DNA of 64,000 nt from JACTMZ01 sp044359955 (GCA_044359955.1 JBIKLF010000012.1:1-64000), one strand, 5' to 3'. Positions 9,061 to 17,178 are shown, counted from the first letter of the stretch. Notes: generated by a model not told the origin, from the sequence alone. Program-made: numbers and translations.

Positions 9061-9639
9061 TTGCCAAACTTTTACTCTCCACTCTCTTTCCCGGCCGCCC
9101 TTCTTTGCGCGGTCGTGACAGCCCTTGTGGTCGCCGCCCCGCTTCCGGCCTCGGACCAAAGCACCCCGGACACCACGGTGGTCAGCGACCCCACGCAGCC
9201 CACGCCGGTCCAGCCCTACCTTGAGCGCAAAGCCGGCTCATCATTGGAAAAGTTCAACCGCTGGAAAGCGCGGATGAAAAGTGAGCACTTCACTGCTTAC
9301 CTGTCCGCTTACAACGGCATCCTCGCCGGCGTGACCGGCCTCTTCTTCGGCCTCGTCGCCTACCGGCTGGGCGATCCCATGTCTCCTTACCGGCTGATCA
9401 GGCGCCGCACGCTCCAACTCGCCACCGCCATCGGGGGCTCGCTCGGGATTCTCGTCGCCGTCATGCAAGTTCCCCCCAACGCCCCGGGCAAAGTCTCCCT
9501 GCTGCTCCTCGCGATCGCCATCGGCGCCGTGAGCACACTCATCGGTTCATGGATTGCTTTTCAAATCATGCGCTTCCGGAGCAACCGATCTGCCCGCCGG
9601 GACCGACGGCGTCTGACCGACCGCATGCGGCACACTTAA
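9061..9639 (+). CDS. Membrane protein of unknown function with N-terminal signal segment
   Basis: 192 residues from TTG. A hydrophobic signal-like segment (about 8-28) precedes a Thr/Pro-rich linker, a basic region near 62-75, then three hydrophobic segments (about 83-102, 122-137, 147-170) and a strongly basic tail (RSNRSARRDRRR). No family recognised. The start is uncertain because no ATG or Shine-Dalgarno site is near. Confidence 0.5.
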   Translation: MPNFYSPLSFPAALLCAVVTALVVAAPLPASDQSTPDTTVVSDPTQPTPVQPYLERKAGSSLEKFNRWKARMKSEHFTAYLSAYNGILAGVTGLFFGLVAYRLGDPMSPYRLIRRRTLQLATAIGGSLGILVAVMQVPPNAPGKVSLLLLAIAIGAVSTLIGSWIAFQIMRFRSNRSARRDRRRLTDRMRHT

Positions 9640-9682
9640 AAACAAGCGGCCCGCCCGGATCTCAGGCTTCAGTCTGGTTCAT

Positions 9683-10012
9683 TCACCTCGCCACCGCGCG
9701 GGTGACCGCAGAGGCAATCTGCTCCGAAGCTTCCGGACGCAAAGCCGCAGCGTAGTTGCCGAACTCGACGGCGTAATTTGGATTGTCCCAAGCCATGCGC
9801 GAGACCGTCGCCACCAATTCATGATCCCCACCCCGCGAAGCCTCCCGCAGTTGCCAGAGCTGCTCGGAGTTCAAGCTGGCGTAAGTCTCCCGCACATCCT
9901 CCCCCTGCGGACCTCCCCCCACATCCATGCCCACACACCCGCCCAGCAAAAGGGCCACCAATAAAATACTCTTTCCCCCAACCCTCAAATGTTCTCGTGG
10001 GCCGGTTTTCAT
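9683..10012 (-). CDS. Small lipoprotein of unknown function
   Basis: 109 residues. MKTGPREHLR, then a hydrophobic stretch ending in LLLGGC, a good lipobox. The mature part is soluble and ends in AALRPEASEQIASAVTRAVAR. ATG 10012 gives a standard lipoprotein signal. The gap to the rhodanese gene upstream is filled with GTCAC-type repeat. Confidence 0.6.
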   Translation of the reverse strand: MKTGPREHLRVGGKSILLVALLLGGCVGMDVGGGPQGEDVRETYASLNSEQLWQLREASRGGDHELVATVSRMAWDNPNYAVEFGNYAAALRPEASEQIASAVTRAVAR

Positions 10013-10047
10013 CACACTCGTCACGCGTCACACATCACTCGTCACTT

Positions 10048-10908
10048 CTAAGCCCCCGTTTCAATCGGTGCCCGCACCCGATTGCCCCACTCGGTCCAAG
10101 ATCCGTCGTAGTTCCGCACTTTGTCATAGCCCAGAAGATAGGTCAGGACAAACCACGTGTGACTCGAACGCTCGCCGATCCGGCAATAAGCCACGATGTC
10201 GGCATCCGGCGCCAACCCGCAACCCTGGGTGTAAATTTTCTCGAGTTCGTCCCGCGATTTGAACGTTCCGTCGTCATTGACCGCCGTCTTCCAGGGAACA
10301 CTCCGGGCCCCGGGCACGTGACCGCCGCGCAGCACCCCTTCCTGGGGATATTCCGGCATATGGGTGATCTCCCCGCGGAACTCACCGGGCGAACGGACAT
10401 CGATCAGGGGCAAATTCGCCTCGCTGTGGCGCATCGCATCCTCGTAAAAAGCGCGGATCGCCGCGTCCCGCCGCAGCGTCGGCACGGGGTAATCGACCGG
10501 TGCGTAATGCGGTTTCTCCCGGGTCAGCGGACGCCCTTCAGCCACCCACTTGTCGCGCCCGCCATTCATGACTTTGACCTTCTCGTGACCGAAGAGACGA
10601 AAGACCCACAACGCATAGCAAGCCCACCAGTTCGACTTGTCGCCGTAGAAAACGCAGGTCGTGTCGGGACCGATTCCGTTTTGCGCACAGACCGCGGCAA
10701 ACTCCGCCGGCGTGATGTAGTCGCGCACTGTCTGGTCCTGCAGGTCGGTCCGCCAATCGATATGCACCGCGCCGACAATGTGCCCCATGTCGTAAAGCAA
10801 CACATCCTCATTGCTCTCGATGATCCGCACCGCAGGATCATTCAGGTGCTCGGCCACCCACTCCGTGGAAACCAAGGCTTCAGGGTGCGCGTAGTTTTGT
10901 TGGCTCAT
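10048..10908 (-). CDS. Thiosulfate sulfurtransferase (tandem rhodanese)
   Basis: 286 residues with two rhodanese domains (about 10-130 and 155-280). The catalytic Cys242 lies in the active loop AYCRIGERSSHTW, the CRxGxR form seen in thiosulfate-type sulfurtransferases. Transfers sulfane sulfur from thiosulfate to cyanide or a thiol acceptor. ATG 10908 precedes the conserved region; the longer upstream frame is unlikely. Confidence 0.88.
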   Translation of the reverse strand: MSQQNYAHPEALVSTEWVAEHLNDPAVRIIESNEDVLLYDMGHIVGAVHIDWRTDLQDQTVRDYITPAEFAAVCAQNGIGPDTTCVFYGDKSNWWACYALWVFRLFGHEKVKVMNGGRDKWVAEGRPLTREKPHYAPVDYPVPTLRRDAAIRAFYEDAMRHSEANLPLIDVRSPGEFRGEITHMPEYPQEGVLRGGHVPGARSVPWKTAVNDDGTFKSRDELEKIYTQGCGLAPDADIVAYCRIGERSSHTWFVLTYLLGYDKVRNYDGSWTEWGNRVRAPIETGA

Positions 10909-10983
10909 GTTTGGTTGCTTAACGAAGAAGAGCAACAGAATGGGCGCCCTCCCGCCCCACGACAAGGAAAACGGACACCAAGG

Positions 10984-11240
10984 TGGATCGCGATGTCCCT
11001 ATCGCGATTTCCTCAACCACCAATCGCGCCGGGACGGCGCGATCCGCCTGTCTTCGGCTCGAATTGCGGAAGTTGATTGCGATCCCCCCAACCGACAAGG
11101 AAAACCCTGCCCGCCAGAAGGTTTTCGATAAGAGTCTTTACGCCGTCTCGTTTGATCCATCGGCATTTGGACTACGTGGCATCGGCATCCTGCCGATGAT
11201 GTCCAGTGATCACGGGAAAGATGCCCGTGCCACTTTTCGG
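10984..11240. repeat. Cluster of short palindromic repeats
   Basis: Several hairpins in a row: ATCGCGAT-gtccct-ATCGCGAT near 10987-11008, ATCGCGCC with GGCGCGAT near 11023-11043, a copy of CTTCGGCTCGAA at about 11052, and GGCATCCTGCCGATGAT near 11184-11200, a word found again near 36479. No coding gene is supported in 10909-11293. Confidence 0.55.
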
Positions 11241-11293
11241 CAAAACCAACGTAGCGCCTCGTGAAAGGCTTCGCCGAAAACGTTCTAATACCC

Positions 11294-11477
11294 ACGTCCT
11301 TTTGCTTTTCGACGATTGATTGAGTGGTAGGGCTGGGCCTTTGCCTAGGGGCCATCTTCACTGCGTTCCGGTTGGACCGGCCGTGTCGAAGCCCAGAGAA
11401 GGTTCGCGGTCGGCCCGGAGGTCCGACCCTACCCCGGGGCCGAAGGACAAGGTCCCAAGGCGATGGGCCCTTGGTAT
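11294..11477. repeat. Long dispersed repeat, copy 1
   Basis: About 184 bp nearly identical to 14473-14657, in direct orientation 3.2 kb apart. By eye a little over a dozen differences and one 1-bp indel. It contains GGTAGGGCTGGGCC and, inverted, GGTCCGACCCTACC, so the unit can fold on itself. It has no convincing frame. Confidence 0.85.
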
Positions 11478-11532
11478 CATGTAGCGGCGACATCCCCGTC
11501 GCCGGCCGTTTCCCCATCCTCAGCACCAAAAA

Positions 11533-11727
11533 GGTGGGATTGGTCGCCTCCGGCGACCTGTCTTCGGCTCGAACTGCGTTCTTCATCCCACCGGAATGTT
11601 TCAACCCGGCTTCGCCGAATGGCGGAGGGGGTGGGATTGGTCGCCTGCGGCGACCCGTCTTCGGCTCGAACTGCGTTCTTCATCCCACGGGAAGGTTTCA
11701 AGTCGGCTTCGCCGAATGGCGGAGGGG
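11533..11727. repeat. Two tandem ~98-bp units carrying the 3' end of tRNA-Ser
   Basis: Units 11533-11629 and 11630-11727. Each holds GGTGGGATTGGTCGCC, then CTTCGGCTCGAACTGCGTTC, then CTTCGCCGAATGGCGGAGGG. Their junctions reproduce the last ~19 nt of tRNA-Ser including CCA, read on the minus strand. They lie directly downstream of the tRNA 3' end. Confidence 0.85.
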
Positions 11728-11804
11728 GTGGGATTCGAACCCACGGACCCTTGCGGGTCTCCGGTTTTCAAGACCGGTGCAATAAACCGCTCTACCACCC
11801 CTCC
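11717..11804 (-). tRNA. tRNA-Ser(UGA)
   Basis: On the minus strand the acceptor GGAGGGG pairs with CCCCTCC. The anticodon TGA sits in CTTGAAAA, a long variable arm (GGAGACCCGCAAGGGTCC) fits a serine tRNA, the T loop is GGTTCGAATCC, and CCA is encoded at 11719-11717. Confidence 0.95.
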
Positions 11805-11917
11805 TGACCGCGGCAAATTAGCCAACTTGCCCAGTGCTGGCAAGCGGCTCTGCCATGACCCGCCGGTGGGGTTTGCTGTGGATGCGTGGCGAACCGCCTG
11901 ATTTTCGCCGATCCGGC

Positions 11918-12370
11918 CTAATCCCGAATGAGATCGCCCGAGGCATCGACCAGCCACCGTCCGTCTTCGCGGACCAAGTCGACATTCACCTCCATGGGAA
12001 ACTGCGGATCCTCCCCGATCAACACCACCCGCGCGCGATCTCCATCGACCTTGCTGCTCTTCACACGAAAACGATCGGGGGAATCCTGCCCGCCAATCAC
12101 CGCATCCGCGCCATAGCCATATTCAGGATCCTGTTTGAGCGCATCGCGATACAGCTTGGTCAGTGCCTCTTGGTAGCGCTCGGTCACCAGCTCACTGGCC
12201 TGCACGCGCGCGATGGTCTCTTCATACCCTGGCACTGCGGCAACGTGCCCGTTGATGAATCTCAGCGCGACCGGCCCAGGATCCGCGGGGCGGGGTGAAA
12301 GGGCGGGCAAATCGGACGTTGCCACCAGAAGTAGGATGAGCAGCGGGTGGAAGCGAATCATGGGCGGCAT
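11918..12370 (-). CDS. Secreted DUF3828-like protein
   Basis: 150 residues from ATG 12370 (ATG 12361 is also possible). A hydrophobic signal segment IRFHPLLILLLVATSDLPA is followed by a soluble domain with SELVTERYQEALTKLYRDAL and RVVLIGEDPQFPMEVNVDLV. The pattern recalls the DUF3828 fold, a small NTF2-like secreted domain; this is a weak family call. Longer upstream starts are unlikely because a terminator of the preceding gene lies there. Confidence 0.55.
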   Translation of the reverse strand: MPPMIRFHPLLILLLVATSDLPALSPRPADPGPVALRFINGHVAAVPGYEETIARVQASELVTERYQEALTKLYRDALKQDPEYGYGADAVIGGQDSPDRFRVKSSKVDGDRARVVLIGEDPQFPMEVNVDLVREDGRWLVDASGDLIRD

Positions 12371-12400
12371 TGGTAGCCGGAGGCCGGAGACGGTAAAGGA

Positions 12401-12432
12401 CAAAAGAAAACGCCGCCCCTTGCGGAGCGGCG
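12401..12432 (-). terminator. Rho-independent terminator after the repeat lipoprotein
   Basis: On the minus strand, CGCCGCTCC, loop GCAA, GGGGCGGCG, then TTTTCTTTTG. It closes the lipoprotein transcript 12459-12833. Confidence 0.85.
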
Positions 12433-12458
12433 CTTTCGTGAATGATTGGTTGAGCAGA

Positions 12459-12833
12459 TTACTCCACGGCTTTTTGCAGGTCCTGTCCGACGGTTTCGAC
12501 GGCTTCGCCCGTGGCCTTGGCGGCATCCTTCGTTCCATCCCACATGCCTTCGGTCACGTCCTTCACGCCCGCGGCGGTGTCCTGCACGGCGCCATAGGTT
12601 CCCTCGGCCAGCGACTGGGCACCTTCGCCCACGGCTGTGGCGGTCGCACCGACAGCCTCGCCGGTCGCCTTGGTGGCATCCCACGCACCCTCGGCTACCG
12701 CCTGCGCGCCTTCGCCCACAGCTTGAGCAGCTTCGCCGGTTTTCTCGACGCCCTCTTGGACGTCTTGCTTGGTTTGATCACAAGCGGCCAGACCGATCGC
12801 GGTCGCCGCCACAACAAGGAAGTATGGTTTCAT
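12459..12833 (-). CDS. Lipoprotein with apolipoprotein/LEA-like amphipathic repeats
   Basis: 124 residues. MKPYFLVVAATAIGLAAC is a lipoprotein signal with Cys18 as lipidation site. The mature part is a periodic Ala/Gly/Thr/Glu helix built of repeated words such as EGAQAVAEG, WDATKATGEAVG, EGAQSLAEG and WDGTKDAAKATGEAV, with a repeat length in multiples of 11. Such 11-mer helices occur in stress (LEA-like) proteins; the role here is inference. It is a single-gene unit with its own terminator. Confidence 0.75.
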   Translation of the reverse strand: MKPYFLVVAATAIGLAACDQTKQDVQEGVEKTGEAAQAVGEGAQAVAEGAWDATKATGEAVGATATAVGEGAQSLAEGTYGAVQDTAAGVKDVTEGMWDGTKDAAKATGEAVETVGQDLQKAVE

Positions 12834-12983
12834 AGCAACCCCAAGCCTGAAGAGCCCCGGCGCTGGGCGCAAACACATTTTTTGATTAATCCGAGAGACA
12901 ACTGCTAAATACGCTGCTCATTGGTCTGCAATCTTGACACACCTCGGCTCCGCTGGTTGTTTTACCCAGTCATCGCGGCCAAA

Positions 12984-13055
12984 TCCTGAGTAGCTCAGTG
13001 GTAGAGCGGTCGGCTGTTAACCGATTGGTCGTAGGTTCAAATCCTACCTCAGGAG
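12984..13055 (+). tRNA. tRNA-Asn(GUU)
   Basis: Acceptor TCCTGAG pairs with CTCAGGA. The D arm contains GCTCAGTGGTAGAGC, the anticodon GTT lies in CTGTTAA, and the T arm is GTAGGTTCAAATCCTAC. The discriminator is G and the next bases are CCG, so CCA is not encoded. Confidence 0.95.
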
Positions 13056-13068
13056 CCGCTTTACCTCC

Positions 13069-13167
13069 ATGTTTCGGGTCTACATTTTGCAGAATCCCAC
13101 GGGCAAATTTTACGTCGGCCAGACGGACAATTGCCGGCGTGGTAGAGTCCCGGCTCGCCGGGATTAA
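13069..13167 (+). pseudogene. GIY-YIG endonuclease N-terminal fragment, copy 1
   Basis: MFRVYILQNPTGKFYVGQTD followed by NCRRG is the start of a GIY-YIG nuclease domain (VYIL and YVGQTD). The frame runs into the damaged tRNA-Asn copy and stops after 32 residues. Complete single-domain proteins of this type are about 80-100 residues, so this is a remnant. It begins 14 bp after tRNA-Asn. Confidence 0.75.
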
Positions 13168-13202
13168 CCGATTGGTCGTAGGTTCAAATCCTTCCTCAGG
13201 AG
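13139..13202 (+). pseudogene. Degenerate second copy of tRNA-Asn
   Basis: GTGGTAGAG of the D arm is kept, the anticodon stem is replaced by the palindrome TCCCGGCTCGCCGGGA, then TTAACCGATTGGTCGTAGG and the T arm and acceptor 3' half follow with one mismatch. It is 141-147 bp downstream of the intact gene. It cannot form a working tRNA. Confidence 0.8.
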
Positions 13203-13215
13203 CCGCTTTCCCTCC

Positions 13216-13275
13216 ATGTTTCGGGTCTATGTTTTGCTGAATCCCTCGGGCAAATTTTACGGCGGCCTAATCTAG
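13216..13275 (+). pseudogene. GIY-YIG endonuclease fragment, copy 2
   Basis: MFRVYVLLNPSGKFYGGLI then TAG. Same N-terminal motif as copy 1 with several substitutions, following the degenerate tRNA-Asn copy at the same spacing as copy 1 follows the intact tRNA. Confidence 0.7.
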
Positions 13276-13820
13276 CGGTCGCGAGACTCCGCCAACAGCA
13301 GCACCCGCTCCCAGACAGCATAAAGCTTCACGATGTCCTTCTCCCGCAACGGCGTCGCGTCGAGCCGCGCCCTCACGACTGGCGCGTCGAGCAGTCCTTC
13401 TTTCAGGAGATGAACTAACACCTCCACATCCTTCCGACGCCCGGCATGCAACTTCGCCACCGCCAGATCCGCCATCTCGAGAAAGAAAACCCCATCAAAC
13501 CCGGGCATCGGCTCCAAACGTTCCTCCCACCCCGGCGGAAATAACTCCGTGATATCCGGGCGCAGAATGTCGGCGTGAAAACCTGCGACTCGCGAAAACG
13601 TGCTGCGCGCCCCCACGGCATCGATTAATGCCACCGCCAAGTCATCGGCGATTCCATAAATGACAAAATCCGCATCCAAAGAGGGCGACAAAACCTGGCC
13701 CGGTTCACCAAGATGCGGATACTTCGGCAGAAGACTGGACGAACCGAAAATGACGATTCGATGCCCCGGCGCAAAACTGCGGGCGATCTCCAGCAGTCGC
13801 CTCAGCTCACTGGCATGCAT
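13272..13820 (-). CDS. Nucleotidyltransferase-fold protein (DUF6036-like), possible toxin-type partner
   Basis: 182 residues. RIVIFGSSSLLPKYP and later LDADFVIYG give the GS-x(n)-D-x-D layout of minimal nucleotidyltransferases, with MADLAVAKLHAGRRKDVEVL resembling the following helical part. Similar proteins occur in two-gene modules. Its start overlaps the upstream gene by 19 bp, so the pair is cotranscribed. Toxin function is inference; no target can be named. Confidence 0.65.
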   Translation of the reverse strand: MHASELRRLLEIARSFAPGHRIVIFGSSSLLPKYPHLGEPGQVLSPSLDADFVIYGIADDLAVALIDAVGARSTFSRVAGFHADILRPDITELFPPGWEERLEPMPGFDGVFFLEMADLAVAKLHAGRRKDVEVLVHLLKEGLLDAPVVRARLDATPLREKDIVKLYAVWERVLLLAESRDR

Positions 13821-14155
13821 TGACTAAGTATTTCCCTGCGCTCCCCCGCCTCCAACACCCCCGCAAACGGCGACCACGACTTCCAATGCCGGGCCTCCTC
13901 GCTGTCATCGCGCAGCAAATCCAGCAAACGACGAAACGCCGCCCCGTCCTGCTGCGCCTCCAAAATCCAAGCCCGCCACTGCTCCAACCGCTGCACTGAC
14001 ACCGACGTGTGCTTCCCGGACGCAATCCAGCGCGCGATGTTGTCCAGTGGCACCGACAACAACTCCGGATGCTCTGCCAACTTATCCGCGGTTGCCACGT
14101 CCATCACGTGCCCCGCATCGTTGGCAAAATCATAAGGATTTGCGTTGCGCGCCAT
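13802..14155 (-). CDS. Helical protein of unknown function, upstream partner of the nucleotidyltransferase
   Basis: 117 residues from MARNANPYDFAND. It is mostly predicted alpha-helical (LEQWRAWILEAQQDG, FRRLLDLLRDDSEEARHW) with no motif I recognise. The 3' end overlaps the nucleotidyltransferase gene by 19 bp, the usual arrangement of a two-gene regulatory or toxin-antitoxin unit with the smaller gene first. Confidence 0.6.
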   Translation of the reverse strand: MARNANPYDFANDAGHVMDVATADKLAEHPELLSVPLDNIARWIASGKHTSVSVQRLEQWRAWILEAQQDGAAFRRLLDLLRDDSEEARHWKSWSPFAGVLEAGERREILSQCMPVS

Positions 14156-14332
14156 GCCCGCACCCTTCCCACTGCCGCGCGCCTCGCGCAAGCCTTTTCC
14201 CGCGGAAGCATCTGCCGCCTCGCCACCGCGGCCCTGTGCCCGTGGAACGCAACAGGTCAGAGAACCGCGGATTGCGGGGGTCCCCTTAAACACACAGAGC
14301 ATTCGCGCCAAAACCCGTTGCGCCTGCGCACC

Positions 14333-14437
14333 GTGACCAAGCCCGACCCCGATGTCTCCCTCCTGCTCGCCCACCTCGGCCTCCGCCTGCCCAAGGGCTC
14401 CAAACTTGTCCAAAAGGTGGTGGAGAAAAACACCTGA
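14333..14437 (+). pseudogene. Possible C-terminal fragment of a lost gene
   Basis: A short frame read from GTG gives TKPDPDVSLLLAHLGLRLPK plus a basic tail ending VVEKNT and TGA. It is protein-like in composition but too short to stand alone, and it abuts repeat copy 2. The rest of 14156-14472 shows no gene. Confidence 0.25.
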
Positions 14438-14472
14438 AAATCCACACAAGCCCCCGCGAATCAATAAAACCA

Positions 14473-14657
14473 ACGTCCTTTTGCTTTTCGACGATGGATC
14501 GAACGGTAGGGCTGGGCCTTTGCCTAGGGGCCATCTTCACTGCGTTCCGGTTGGACCGGCCGTGTCAAATCCCAGAGAATGTTCACGGTCGGCCCGGAGG
14601 TCCGACCCTACCCGCGGGGCCGAAGGACAAAGTCCCAAGGCCATGGGCCCTTGGTAT
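14473..14657. repeat. Long dispersed repeat, copy 2
   Basis: Partner of 11294-11477. Its right end, TTGGTAT, meets the stop codon (TAA, 14659-14657 on the minus strand) of the lipoprotein gene, so the insertion appears to lie exactly at that gene's 3' end. Confidence 0.85.
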
Positions 14658-15049
14658 TAGTCCCCGCCGCCGGCGCCGTTTTGCAAGGCTTTGCCGAAAG
14701 CTTCGCCGGCTTTGCGGAAGGCCTCGCCCACATTTGCCGCAGCCTCCTTGGCCTTGAGCAGACTGGCGGTCATGCGGGCGGCGGCATACTGCGCCTGAAG
14801 AGTGTCGCGCTGTTGGCTCAGGCCGTCGGCCGCCGCAATGTCGCCGGCCGCCCGCGCGTCGGCGATTTGGCCGTCCAGGCGGGCAAAACCTTCATCGATT
14901 TTTGCCGCGGCGGCGTCCGTCGGGGACGTGGCGTAGGCCGAGACCTCTTTCTGCAGGGTCTGCAGCGTGTCCTGCGGTTTATCGCAGCCGGGCGCGGAAA
15001 AAAGAATGACGGCCCATAAGGCGGCGGCCATGGCGGGTTGCATTCTCAT
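14657..15049 (-). CDS. Lipoprotein of unknown function, coupled to pgi
   Basis: 130 residues. The N-terminus MRMQPAMAAALWAVILFSAP ends at Gly-Cys, a lipobox. The mature part is a charged Ala-rich helix (LQTLQKEVSAYA, QRDTLQAQYAAARMTASLLK) and ends with a Gly-rich tail. Its ATG overlaps the pgi stop in ATGA, so it is translationally coupled. Function unknown. Confidence 0.65.
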   Translation of the reverse strand: MRMQPAMAAALWAVILFSAPGCDKPQDTLQTLQKEVSAYATSPTDAAAAKIDEGFARLDGQIADARAAGDIAAADGLSQQRDTLQAQYAAARMTASLLKAKEAAANVGEAFRKAGEAFGKALQNGAGGGD

Positions 15050-16677
15050 GAATTCATCCGCCGGTAGCGCGCGATGAGCGCATTTGTCGAGCTGTCGTGC
15101 TGGAGGTCGGGAGCATCCTTGCTTTCCAACTCGGGAATAATGCGCTGGGCGAGCACTTTGCCCAGCTCGACGCCCCATTGGTCGAAGGAATTGATGTTCC
15201 AAATAACCCCCTGCGTGAAGACGCTGTGCTCGTAGAGGGCGACCAGCTTGCCGAGCGTCTGCGGGTCAATCACTTCGGCCAGGATGGTGTTCGATGGACG
15301 GTTCCCTTCGAAAACCCGGTGCGGCACGAGTTCGGCGCGGGTCCCTTCGGCCTCGACCTGCTCCGCCGTCTTGCCGAACGCCAGGGCCTCCGCCTGGGCG
15401 AACATGTTGGCCAGGAGAATATCATGGTGGCGGCCGATCGGGTTGAGCGTCTTGGCGAAACCGATGAAGTCGCACGGGATCAAGTGCGTGCCCTGATGGA
15501 TGAGCTGGTAGAAAGAATGCTGACCGTTCGTCCCCGGTTCACCCCAGTAAATCGCACCGGTGTTGTAGTCGACGTGACGTCCGTCGAGCGTGACACTCTT
15601 GCCATTGCTTTCCATGGTCAGTTGCTGGAGGTAGGCGGGAAAGCGCTTCAAATACTGTTCGTAGGGCAAGACTGCGGCGGTCTGCGCATCGAAGAAATCG
15701 CCATACCAGACGGCGAGAAGACCCATGAGCACCGGCAGGTTTTCCCCCAACGGCGCGGTGCGGAAGTGTTCGTCCATCTCGTGAAAACCGGCGAGCAGGG
15801 CGCGGAAATTATCCGGACCGATGGCCACCATGGTGGAAAGACCGATCGCCGAATCCATCGAGTAGCGGCCTCCCACCCAGTCCCAAAAACCGAACATGTT
15901 GGCCGTATCGATGCCAAACGCGCGGACTTTTTCCGCATTGGTCGACACCGCGACGAAATGCTTGGCCACGCAACTCTCGTCGCCGCCCAAGCCGCGCAGC
16001 ACCCAATCGCGCGCGGTCTGCGCATTGGTCATGGTCTCGAGGGTCGTGAAGGTTTTGGAGGAAATGACAAACAGCGTCTCGGCCGGATCAAGGCCGCACA
16101 CCGCCTCGGCAAAGTCGTCGCTGTCCACGTTCGACACGAATAGGCAATGCAGGGCGCGGTCGCTGTAAAATTTCAGCGCTTCATAAGCCATGACCGGCCC
16201 GAGGTCGGACCCGCCAATCCCGATATTGATCACGTTGCGGATTTTCCGGCCGGTATGCCCGAGCCAAGCGCCGGAGCGCACGCGGTCGGCGAAAGCACCC
16301 ATCTTGTCCAGCACCTCATGCACGGCCGGAACAACATCCTCGCCATCGACCATGATTTTTTCGCCGCGCGGCGCCCGCAGCGCGGTGTGCAGCACTGCGC
16401 GGTCCTCCGTGGTGTTGATCTTGTCCCCGCGGAACATCGCCTCAATCCGTCCCCGCAAGCCGCGCTCCGCAGCCAGGGCCAAGAGCAATTCGAGCGTGCG
16501 GTCGGTCACCCGATTTTTGGAATAATCGAGGTAAAGACCGCAGGCCTCGATCGTGAGCTTTTCCCCGCGCTTGGGGTCGGCGGCAAAGAGTTCGCGCAAA
16601 TGTAGGCCGGCGACTTCGGCATGGTGGGCCTGCAGTTCTTTCCAGACAGGCGAGTTGGTCAGGGCTTGGGTACTCAT
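15046..16677 (-). CDS. pgi: Glucose-6-phosphate isomerase
   Basis: 543 residues, family length. INIGIGGSDLGP, the phosphate-binding SSKTFTTLET, the active-site MESNGKSV, GTNGQHSFYQLIHQGT and the C-terminal QWGVELGK signature are all present. Interconverts glucose 6-phosphate and fructose 6-phosphate. ATG 16677 gives MSTQALTNS; the long frame beyond it is antisense to other genes. Confidence 0.95.
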   Translation of the reverse strand: MSTQALTNSPVWKELQAHHAEVAGLHLRELFAADPKRGEKLTIEACGLYLDYSKNRVTDRTLELLLALAAERGLRGRIEAMFRGDKINTTEDRAVLHTALRAPRGEKIMVDGEDVVPAVHEVLDKMGAFADRVRSGAWLGHTGRKIRNVINIGIGGSDLGPVMAYEALKFYSDRALHCLFVSNVDSDDFAEAVCGLDPAETLFVISSKTFTTLETMTNAQTARDWVLRGLGGDESCVAKHFVAVSTNAEKVRAFGIDTANMFGFWDWVGGRYSMDSAIGLSTMVAIGPDNFRALLAGFHEMDEHFRTAPLGENLPVLMGLLAVWYGDFFDAQTAAVLPYEQYLKRFPAYLQQLTMESNGKSVTLDGRHVDYNTGAIYWGEPGTNGQHSFYQLIHQGTHLIPCDFIGFAKTLNPIGRHHDILLANMFAQAEALAFGKTAEQVEAEGTRAELVPHRVFEGNRPSNTILAEVIDPQTLGKLVALYEHSVFTQGVIWNINSFDQWGVELGKVLAQRIIPELESKDAPDLQHDSSTNALIARYRRMNS

Positions 16678-16776
16678 GGACAACCGCCAAGGAACCAGAA
16701 GTTGAGCGGTAGGTGAAACCCGAAATTGGGTCGGTTTGGTCTTGCGCACGACGGCAAAGCAGCCAGATTGGATTTG

Positions 16777-17154
16777 ATGAAAATACTCCTGCCCCTTGCC
16801 CTCGCCGCCGCGCTTCTCGCCGGTTGCGCCGCCATCGAACGCGCCGATCACAACGCCACCGAGCAATTGCTGACCGCCGCCGGTTTCAAAGTCCTCCCGG
16901 CCAACACCCCGGACCGCCAAGCCAAGATGGCTGAACTCAAGCCCTACACCATCGCCCGGCAAATCCGCGGCAACAACGTCTACTACATCTATCCGGACGA
17001 TCAGAACAACTTCGTTCTGGTCGGAGACCAAGCCGCCTACACCAAATACCAAAGTCTCTTGGTCCAACAGCAGATCTCCAATCAAAACCTCATGGCCGCC
17101 CAGATGGAAACCATGCCTGGCATGTGGGGCGGTTGGGGCTATTACGGCTACTAA
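16777..17154 (+). CDS. Small lipoprotein of unknown function
   Basis: 125 residues. MKILLPLALAAALLAGC is a clear lipoprotein signal (Cys17). The mature part starts AAIERADHNATEQLLTAAGF, has a region rich in Tyr and Gln, and ends in GMWGGWGYYGY. A strong terminator follows 24 bp after the stop. Confidence 0.75.
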   Translation: MKILLPLALAAALLAGCAAIERADHNATEQLLTAAGFKVLPANTPDRQAKMAELKPYTIARQIRGNNVYYIYPDDQNNFVLVGDQAAYTKYQSLLVQQQISNQNLMAAQMETMPGMWGGWGYYGY

Positions 17155-17178
17155 AACCGAACCGTCTTCATTTACCGC

